Below are positions 55,990 through 64,000 of a DNA stretch of 64,000 nt, piece by piece (position 1 is the first letter of the stretch; each line of letters opens with the position of its first letter). Source of the DNA: Neoarius graeffei (Eukaryota > Chordata > Actinopteri > Siluriformes > Ariidae); contig NC_083569.1 of assembly GCF_027579695.1 (NCBI RefSeq), positions 72,240,149-72,304,148 on the forward strand. Direction: 5' to 3'. Under the pieces are notes generated by a model, which did not search any database, was not told the DNA's origin, and worked only from the letters and a program-made list of their open reading frames with translations. A program made the position numbers and the translations under genes.

Positions 55990-57208
55990 TTGGCTGTAAG
56001 CTAAGGTGACCAGATTTCTGAGAAGAAAACCCAGTCCTCGAAAAAATCTCCCAGCCTTACTTGCCCAAAAACAATTCCACTTGCCCAGAGCTTTTATTTT
56101 ATTTTGGAGAGGACAGAATGCAGTTATATATATATATATAGGTGAAGCAGCATAATTATCATAAATCCACAAAACCATCACACCAATAGGGAGGGAAAGT
56201 GAAACACAGCGATCCTAGTGGTAGCGTTCCTAAGCCGAGAGCCATGCTACTGAAAATCCCATAGACCCGATTTAAAAAAAAAAATCCCACGAAGTTATGA
56301 CGTGGAACTTGTACACCCCCAAAAAATATGTTGTATATGTTGGGATTATCTACTAACTGTGAAAGTATCAGGTGAAATTTCGCCGTCTTTTAAAAGATCG
56401 AAATTGCGCCTAACCTGTCAGAAACAGACTACAACCAAACTGTCTAGTCAGAGTCGCTCATATTACATCAGCAGTAGGCTTAGCTATCTGATCTGTAATG
56501 GTTATCCCCACAAGGGATGCATTTATTATTGGTACAGAAATACTCCGCCAACCACTCTATACAAATCGGCATGTTGATGTAGGCTACTCGCCGGCCGCTA
56601 CCTGCTACAGATTTGGAAAGGCGCTAGACTTGCGGTGACGTAACATACGCGACGTCGGGTCCATGTAGTCTTTGATCAGCTTATTAAAAAACATTCAAAA
56701 CAATTCAAATCGGTGGAAAAAATAAAGTATGATCACCAGGATCGATAGAGCTGCCCGACATGCACAACGTATGGAAGCCATTGTCTTAACTTTGAAGTGT
56801 AACCCGAAATGTAATTTTTTGAAAAGATATTCCCATTCATTTTGCCATAGAGGTTGGAACGCATCCAGTAGGGGGCGATGAGATTACTTTCCCTCCCTAT
56901 ATATGTAGACACATTCAGAAAGAAAAGTTCTAATAGCAGAGGAATGAATAATTCATGGTATATTAAGCTGTAGAGTTTTTAATTAGTATAATAATAATAA
57001 TGCTGGAGCTTTGTTTCTGTTATCAGAGGAACACAGTCCTGTGCAAAATGGCACCGTGGAACCAGAGTGTAGTAATGAACCTACAGTTCAAGAGAGTTCT
57101 ACACACACACACACACACACACACTGAACTTTACAACAGCTGCACACTTGTGAAATGGAAATAAATCGACTCAGGCAGGAAAAACTATTTTGGATAAAAT
57201 TGTTATTG
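55990..57208. other. Mostly unassigned intron sequence
   Basis: Near 56005 AAGGTGACCAGATTTCTGAG resembles a hAT TAGGGTGACCAG terminus without a visible partner. An (AC)n tract lies at about 57102-57124. The remainder is unrecognised. Confidence 0.4.
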
Positions 57209-57216
57209 TCCGTTAC

Positions 57217-58030
57217 CAGTGATGGGAATAACGGCGTTAGAAATAAACGGCGTTACTAACGGCGTTACTTTTTTTAGTGACGAGTAATCTAACTAATTAC
57301 TTTTTACATCGTTATAACGCCATTCCCGTTACTTACAATAAAATACTATGCGCTACTTTATTAAAGCTGTTCTCATCTGGCACGCTGCTCGTTCAGCCTT
57401 TCTTTACTCTGCTTTCGTGTGGGGCGGGGAGACACGAGACAACGGCACAGTAAGCCAATCAGAGTAGATTTGGACAACATACGTAGGTAGGCCACGCCTA
57501 CTGCACGACTGCGCGCTCTTTCAATCAGAAGACCCAGCGATGGCGAGCGGTCAGCCCAGCACTGCGCTTTCACATTGGAAATACAGCCATTACTTTTCAT
57601 TACTTGAAATAAAAGGCAAGTGTGTTTACGTGCAATGCACATTATGTCGAGGAACAAAGCGTTTGTCCTCGTCAGTGGCCAGTAATTAGTAACAATTTTA
57701 ATAACTACAAAAATATATTAAACTTGATAGATGTCTTATCTCACATTGTCCCACAAAAAATATTAATATAGTGTAGATAACGTTACTAATTGGTTCTGTT
57801 AAGTGTCCATTTCAGTCATTAAACACATTTAACATTCACTTTTATTATGATTACACTAATTGAATTTGATTTTTTTTTGAGGGGGAACAAAATGTAACGG
57901 AATAATTACTTTCCCTGGTAATTAGTTACTTTTATGACAAAGTAACTCCGTTACTAACTCAGTTACTTTTTGGGAAAAGTAACTAGTAACTATAACTAAT
58001 TACTTTTTGAAAGTAACGTGCCCAACACTG
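57217..58030 (+). mobile_element. hAT element with CAGTGATGGGAATAACG ends, non-autonomous
   Basis: Ends CAGTGATGGGAATAACGGCG and AAGTAACGTGCCCAACACTG with the 8-bp duplication TCCGTTAC at 57209-57216 and 58031-58038. Subterminal repeats of GTTACTTTTT and GTAACT type are frequent, as in hAT ends. Confidence 0.95.
57540..57689 (+). pseudogene. BED-type zinc finger exon of hAT transposase
   Basis: MASGQPSTALSHWKYSHYFS, then KGKCVYVQCTLCRGTKRLSS. The aromatic start and C-x2-C fit a BED finger half; the HxH part and the whole catalytic region are missing. It stops after VASN. Confidence 0.7.
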
Positions 58031-58106
58031 TCCGTTACACACTGATCAACCTGTGTGACTCAGCTGTGCCTTTGAATCGAGAATTAATGAAAAGGGAACT
58101 GAACAT

Positions 58107-58479
58107 CTCATCTCATTATCTCTAGCCGCTTTATCCTGTTCTACAGGGTCGCGGGCAAGCTGGAGCCTATCCCAGCTGACTACGGGCGAAAGGCGGGGTA
58201 CACCCTGGACAAGTCGCCAGGTCATCACAGGGCTGACACATAGACACAGACAACCATTCACACTCACATTCACACCTACGGTCAATTTAGAGTCACCAGT
58301 TAACCTAACCTGCATGTCTTTGGACTGTGGGGGAAACCGGAGCACCCGGAGGAAACCCACGCGGACACGGGGAGAACATGCAAACTCCGCACAGAAAGGC
58401 CCTCGCCGGCCACGGGGCTCGAACCCGGACCTTCTTGCTGTGAGGCGACAGCGCTAACCACTACACCACCGTGCCACCA
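58107..58479 (-). mobile_element. V-SINE copy S10
   Basis: Full-length minus-strand V-SINE with the 11-bp duplication GAACTGAACAT at 58096-58106 and 58480-58490. Confidence 0.96.
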
Positions 58480-58490
58480 GAACTGAACAT

Positions 58491-59935
58491 TAACCGTTTA
58501 TTGAAATTATTATTACAAGAATGATTATAGTTACTATATAACTACAGCTACAACTGGAATGTGCTGATTCTGTTCATGTTCGTAATTATTGTGCCATCTG
58601 CTATTAAATAAAATCTTACAATATTGTTTGAAAGTACAGAGCAAGATATTTTATTTTACAAATAACACTTCAGATATTGTTTTAACAATAATAAGCATCA
58701 CTGTCCTTGGAGTGAGACATGGACGAGTGCGAATAAGATCTAGCCCACAGTTCAAGTCAAAGCCCTTTGAGAGTAAATGCTTTGGCTTTTCCAACATTCT
58801 GTTCCCAAAAGCTGATGTCGGGGAAAAGTCTTTACACAAAGAAGGTTTTCTTGTTTCTGTAGTTTTTTTTTTTTTAAACTGTTCTTCTGTGTCTGGACTT
58901 TTTGGGAAAAAGAATGTATATTCCAACATGTAGCTAACGCTAGGCCACAAATCTGCACCGTCACTCCAGTCGTTTCGAGGAATTTTGTACGGATCATAAC
59001 TGCTAATAAACTCTCATTTCTGTGTATATCTATCCTTCGCTCCTTTCTGACTAAGGTTGTCCAAGTAATCCGGTAGTAGAGCTTTTTTAGCTGTAATTTT
59101 CTTCGGACAACAGCAACAGACGCCAGACATCTCCGCTTGGCTTCAGTATGTGAACAGCCAATCAGCGGGTCCCGTATGTGTTTACGATATTTATGTCACG
59201 ATTTACAACCAATGGGAGACACCCTTTGTCGGCTGTCCACCAATCACAGGCTCCTGTACCACAATGGCAGTATGTTGATAAATATTTAGAAAATAAAAAT
59301 TATATCATTACGAAATATATGAACCCATCATATAATGGGCACTGTAGGCCAATTCTGCAACTGCTTTAGGTTCCACGTCATTACATGGACCCCTTTGAGC
59401 CGAGCTTTTCCAGTACACTCGAACACGCATACTTCGACGAATTATAACCAAAAACAAGGAAATTTGAATGAGTCCCTCAAAATATTTTTTGTACTTTTAT
59501 ATACTGTCATGTTGATGAATAAAACTTTTTAACGCATTTCCTGTGAAACGAGACGAGCTACTTTAGACTGGTTCCCTGCTCTCTTAGCGCCTGTGTGCCT
59601 GTGTTGCGTAGGTTGCCAGCACGAACTTTTGTCATCCAATCAGACGATTACCATTAAAGTTTTACTCGTCTTTGCACAGACTTTAGTCGTCTTGGACGAT
59701 CGGACATGAGGTTTTTCGAGCATTGAAACCGGGGGCATTTTCGGTTCAGCAGTGAAAATATCATTAAAATATCTAATGTATAGATCTTGTAATAAAAAGG
59801 GGGGACATTTCTGTTTTTCATGAATTCTGATCATGTAATGCATAAAAAGTGGGGTTTTCCTCACTGAGTGCACTGTCGGCCAATTCTGCAACTGCTTCAG
59901 GTTCACATTAATTAAAGAATGTGAAAATCTCTGGT
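58491..59935. other. Unassigned intron sequence with a direct repeat
   Basis: A roughly 35-bp segment (GGCCAATTCTGCAACTGCTT within it) occurs at about 59338-59373 and 59868-59904 in the same orientation. No other family recognised. Confidence 0.5.
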
Positions 59936-59949
59936 ATGGGTTCATAGTT

Positions 59950-60317
59950 GGGCGGCACGGTGGTGTAGTGGTTAGCGCTGTCGCCTCACAGCAAGAAGGT
60001 CCGGGTTCGAGCCCCGGGGCCGGCGAGGGCCTTTCTGTGCGGAGTTTGCATGTTCTCCCCGTGTCCGCGTGGGTTTCCTCCGGGTGCTCCGGTTTCCCCC
60101 ACAGTCCAAAGACATGCAGGTTAGGTTAACTGGTGACTCTAAATTGACCGTAGGTGTGAATGTGAGTGTGAATGGTTGTCTGTGTCTATGTGTCAGCCCT
60201 GTGATGACCTGGCGACTTGTCCAGGGTGTACCCCGCCTTTCGCCCGTAGTCAGCTGGGATAGGCTCCAGCTTGCCTGCGACCCTGTAGAACAGGATAAAG
60301 TGGCTAGAGATAATGAG
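59950..60317 (+). mobile_element. V-SINE copy S11
   Basis: Full-length V-SINE with the duplication ATGGGTTCATAGTT at 59936-59949 and 60318-60331. Confidence 0.96.
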
Positions 60318-60331
60318 ATGGGTTCATAGTT

Positions 60332-61012
60332 TAGACTTATAGACTCTTGAATTGTAGGTGAACTAAAATAATGTTTTAGACCCATGAAAGTAAATCTATT
60401 AAATTAATTACCGTATATGCCACTAGTAATGGACAATGTATTTAAAAATATACAAAACACACAGAACAATTTAAACAAACAGTTTACTTCAATCCAAGTA
60501 ATTTCAAGGTATGGTAACATTATTATTATTATTATTATTATTATTGAGGATACAAATGATTCCTGATCTCCCATAGCCTAAATTGTAGCCATAGCTGAAT
60601 TGATGACCGAGCCTAAATTAATAGCCTTAATCAAAATGTGTAGTCCGCTACACATCACTACAAATTACTGACACTTTGGTAACTTTACCATAAGCCCTGC
60701 AGCTTTACATAGCCAGCTAGTCTGTGGGATAACATGCCAACGTGTGTGTAAGTTAGCTTATGTCGTTGAACTGTTACAATTTTACCTCAACTAGATTTCT
60801 GTTACAGCAACGCTACAGCCAGCAACAACTTCAGCTGACTGACTGGCGCTGCACTGAGCTGAGCTTTCTCCTGCTAGCACTGGTCGCAGTCAGATACAGT
60901 GTGTTAGGTCAACCGCTACATCCCAATACAGTGTGACGAGCAATGTTATGTCATATACAACATCGCAAAATGGAGCTTACACATTTAAAGGCTAAATAAC
61001 ATGGATAACAAA
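60332..61012. other. Unassigned, with (ATT)n tract
   Basis: An ATT triplet run at about 60521-60546; otherwise unrecognised. Confidence 0.5.
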
Positions 61013-61447
61013 CAATCAGTGCGTTTACATGCACATAGAGAGAATCGAATTTCTGCCGTTGCTCAACTGAAATCGAAGTTCAAAATGCCATGTATACACC
61101 TTAATTCGGCTGAAATTGAACCGAACTTGATTTCTCGGAATCGAGCTACACGACCTAGATTATGCGATTTCCGCCGAGCTACTTAGTGCATGTAAACCCT
61201 ATCGAGCTACGTATTCAAGCTACTTACTTCAGCACTGCCCCTTCCGGAAGTGACGAGTGACGAGACCACAAGCGGGAAACACAACAGCCTCGGTCGGCAT
61301 GACAACGAATCATGACAACGGCATGAATCTTTTCTTTTTGTGGCATTGTTTGCACTGTTAAAATGTAGCTCACTTACTGTATCACCAAATACATCTGTAC
61401 AGCTGTTGCATAGCTGTGAATTGTGTACATAAACAAGTCATTGTATT

Positions 61448-61517
<70 letters not shown>
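61448..61517. repeat. (GT)n(TA)n compound microsatellite
   Basis: About 26 bp of GT followed by about 44 bp of TA. Confidence 0.95.
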
Positions 61518-61519
<2 letters not shown>

Positions 61520-61761
61520 GTATGTATGTCCAACATCTGAAGAATGTCAATAAAAACAAAACAATTGAACTTTTTGTGTGTTTATTAAGACATAAGTTAA
61601 ATTGTAAGCAAAAAAAAAAATTTTTTTTGTAAGCAAAAAATGGACTTTAGAAAACTATTATTGTGCAAAATAAGTTGTCTTACAAAACAGTGGTCTGCGC
61701 CGGACAGTTTGTAGCCATACAGTCTGTTAGAGCAAGCCTAACAGCTTGAACACGGAACTGC

Positions 61762-61850
61762 CAGTGTTGCCAGATTGGGGGTTTTAAGTGCATTTTAGCG
61801 GATTTGAACATGTTTTGGGCTGGAATACGTCAGCAGTATCTGGCAACACT
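61762..61850 (+). mobile_element. Small hAT MITE (TGTTGCCAGAT family)
   Basis: CAGTGTTGCCAGATTGGGGG to TATCTGGCAACACT. Flanks do not match, so the duplication has decayed. Confidence 0.85.
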
Positions 61851-62055
61851 ATAGCTCTTCTTCATGACGACAACCGGAAGTGTACCAACACGATGGGGCG
61901 TGTAGCGCCACGTGTGGCTCGGGTGCACAATGCACCTTGCACAATAGCCCGATTTCACTTGTGCATGTAGGATTGGATTTCTCTGGCACCCCTGCTGGGA
62001 CCCTTTGCTCGATTACCGACAGCAGCTCGATTTGGACGTGCATGTAAACGTACTG

Positions 62056-62499
62056 AATGTCACTTAAGCCTCCAAGAAAAGACTATGGTTCACCTGTCCA
62101 GAGTGGATGAAGCGATCTGTCAAAGCTGAATGAATGAATGACGTTAGTTTAGGCAAAGATTCTAGCACTCTGCTAAAAAGTTGTTCCTCAGCTCCACCAA
62201 TCAAAATACTGGAAAGGCGATCACCAGAGGTGTTCCAGGGCGGATCCAGGAAAATGGGAAGGGGGGGTGTCAACCCAGTAAGGCTGTAGAAGTAAGGCCC
62301 CCAGAAGCTCTGCAGTTTTTAAATGCCCAGAGATGCATTTTGAGCTGTCAGAGCATGATGTAAATGAAATCTCTTTTGAAAGAAAATGACCATATCAAAA
62401 ATATGTTTTAAAAGTAGGAACTTTCCAAACCATTTTATTAGTCACTGGAAATGACATTGTCAGAGTTGCCGGTATGTGTGTTGAACATAATTACAACTG
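62056..62499. other. Unassigned, with a possible DNA-element end
   Basis: CAGGGCGGATCCAGGAAAAT at about 62237 resembles the CAGGGGCGGAT start of fish hAT-type elements. No partner end was found. Confidence 0.4.
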
Positions 62500-63995
62500 A
62501 TATGGGCCATTTTCAAAAAATTGTACCAATTATGGTAAAGAAATGAAAAAAAAAATTGTCACTCTTTCTATAAATGTACAAAAGGATTGCCTATTGATTA
62601 AAATCAACTCCTACTAATCAGCAAAGCTAGATTCCTATTATTTTTTATAAAAAAATTTATTTTTCTGAAATTGTGGCTTTCTTTACCGTTACCATACCAA
62701 AAAAGCTTTTATTATATTTCATCTGGTACACAATGACTTAAAATATCTCATCTCATCTCATTATCTCTAGCCGCTTTATCCTTCTACAGGGTCGCAGGCA
62801 AGCTGGAGCCTATCCCAGCTGACTACGGGTGAAAGGCGGGGTACACCCTGGACAAGTCGCCAGGTCATCACAGGGCTGACACATAGACACAGACAACCAT
62901 TCACACTCACACCTACGGTCAATTTAGAGTCACCAGTTAACCTAACCTGCATGTCTTTGGACTGTGGGGGAAACCGGAGCACCCGGAGGAAACCCACGCG
63001 GACACGGGGAGAACATGCAAACTCCGCACAGAAAGGCCCTCGCCGGCCACGGGGCTCGAACCCAGGACCTTCTTGCTGTGAGGCGACAGTGCTAACCACT
63101 ACGCCACCGTGCCGCCATTGACTTAAAATATTTTAAATTCAATTCTATTTGCCTATTTGGCCCGGAAATCTAGAGAAAAACAGACATTTATGCATGATTT
63201 TCTCTTTACCGTTACCAAAGTTTCTTTACCGTTATTAGGAATGGTAACGGTAAAGAAAGTATATGGTAACGGTAAAGAGGTGTCTCATTCTCTTACAACA
63301 CAGCATGACTGTTATGCTTTCAAATAATTGCTCATATTTCATCACTCAAACTTAATCAACAACTACAAATAGTTTCTATTTGATCACTGATATCTATAAG
63401 ATGATATGTGCATCACGGTAAAGAAAGTATATTTGTGTGACATGAGTAATTAATGAAATGTTTTGCTCACCTTTCAGCCTCCACTGCCTCAAAAAAATTC
63501 AAAATGGAGTCCCAACATCCTGGCACTTCAGGATATCGAACAGCTCCCTCTTTAACAAGCACTAGGAACTAATTATTTTCAAAAATGTTTTTGGGTAACG
63601 GTAAAGAAACTAAAGTAACACAACAATATTTTTTGAATTTATAAAAAAAAGCAAATCAGATAATGTACTCAATACTTTTGTTTAAACACCTAATTAGTTA
63701 TTTTTGTGAAAAATAAAATTTACTCCTGAGTAAGTTCAAGAATGTAAGATATATTTATGAATAATTAGTTTTTGCATTGGTAACGGTAAAGAAAAATTCT
63801 AACATAAATCACTCTTATTTTTCTTATTAAATAAGATAAAAACTTCAGTATGAAAATTTAGAGAGGTTTTTATTGTCTATGCAGTTATGTGAATCATTTT
63901 TCAATTAAACCCCTCTGTTCTGATGAGAAACTGAAAAATAAGTGAAGACTTCTTCTTTACCGTAATAGGTACATTTTTTTGAAAATGGCACATAT
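62500..63995. mobile_element. TIR element with many GGTAACGGTAAAG motifs
   Basis: ATGGGCCATTTTCAAAAAAT near 62501 and the complement of ATTTTTTTGAAAATGGCACA near 63971 form an inverted repeat of about 45 bp including GGTAAAGAA. The motif GGTAACGGTAAAGAAA or a close form occurs about nine times: complement at 62680, 63203, 63222 and 63951; direct at 62531, 63242, 63264, 63592 and 63778, with a shorter one at 63415. No coding frame was found. A V-SINE sits inside. Family unknown to me. Confidence 0.7.
62747..63118 (-). mobile_element. V-SINE copy S12
   Basis: Full-length minus-strand V-SINE with the duplication TGACTTAAAATAT at 62734-62746 and 63119-63131. Confidence 0.96.
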
Positions 63996-64000
63996 ATAGT

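Larger units (their letters stand above)
61017..62055. mobile_element. TIR element with CAGTGCGTTTACATGCAC ends
   Basis: CAGTGCGTTTACATGCAC at 61017 and GTGCATGTAAACGTACTG ending at 62055 are inverted. I see no clear target duplication. It holds a GT/TA microsatellite and a small hAT MITE. Superfamily unsure (hAT-like by its CAG termini). Confidence 0.7.
43163..64000 (+). other. dvl2: dvl2 intron 2 (runs past the window end)
   Basis: It begins with donor GTACGT. I looked for the next conserved Dishevelled block (the GIGDSRPPSFHP segment) and found none, so at least 20.8 kb belong to this intron unless a short exon was missed. The 43163-44080 stretch just after the donor shows no recognised repeat; later parts are mobile elements listed below. 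Confidence 0.75.

Noticed and set aside
11469..63118. tRNA genes at the SINE heads
   Set aside because: A and B boxes are present, but each is followed by the V-SINE or second-family SINE body and none can form a normal tRNA cloverleaf with a discrete end.
1..64000. Endogenous retrovirus or LTR retrotransposon
   Set aside because: I found no paired LTRs, primer-binding site or gag/pol reading frames.

Overview
The window is vertebrate nuclear DNA, almost certainly from a teleost fish. It holds tRNA-derived V-SINEs (DANA/Mermaid type), several Tc1-like transposons, L1-like LINE fragments, and many hAT, Harbinger and TTAA-flanked miniature elements, all typical of teleosts. I cannot name the species; an ostariophysan such as a catfish is possible but unproven.

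Only one host gene is convincing: a Dishevelled gene, most like dvl2, on the + strand. Coding exon 1 is 16708-16868 and exon 2 is 43093-43162. They join in phase to give the first 77 residues, nearly all of the DIX domain. Intron 1 is about 26.2 kb and is built mostly of mobile DNA. Intron 2 starts at 43163 and I find no exon 3 before the window ends. Dishevelled is the cytoplasmic hub that relays Frizzled signals to the beta-catenin and planar-polarity branches of Wnt signalling.

Layout. 1-2370: L1-like fragment split by a Tc1-like transposon with a full-length transposase. 2755-5080: 60-bp minisatellite with a 360-bp higher-order period. 5221-5560: small TA-flanked MITE. 6484-8902: a TIR element with an 8-bp target duplication, holding an L1 copy, a Harbinger-like element and a further MITE. 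8914-12109: a hAT-like element with a broken Tc1 copy and a V-SINE inside. 12216-16104: about 125 copies of a 31-bp minisatellite ending about 600 bp before the dvl2 start codon. 16105-16707: CpG-rich promoter and 5' UTR region. 16869-43092: intron 1, with Harbinger-type miniatures, Tc1 relics, a long inverted repeat at 26588-27907, a nest of insertions up to five deep at 27988-33840, and a hAT/Harbinger nest at 35844-38787. 43163-64000: intron 2, with further hAT, Harbinger, SINE and Tc1 copies and, at the far end, a TIR element studded with a repeated GGTAACGGTAAAG motif.

The DNA works mainly as one gene start embedded in mobile DNA. Target-site duplications let the order of many insertions be read directly. 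Several short elements keep only the first exon of their transposase or accessory protein (THAP, BED-like, Myb/SANT, MADF), which is how I assigned their families. The calls rest on reading alone; no database search was run.
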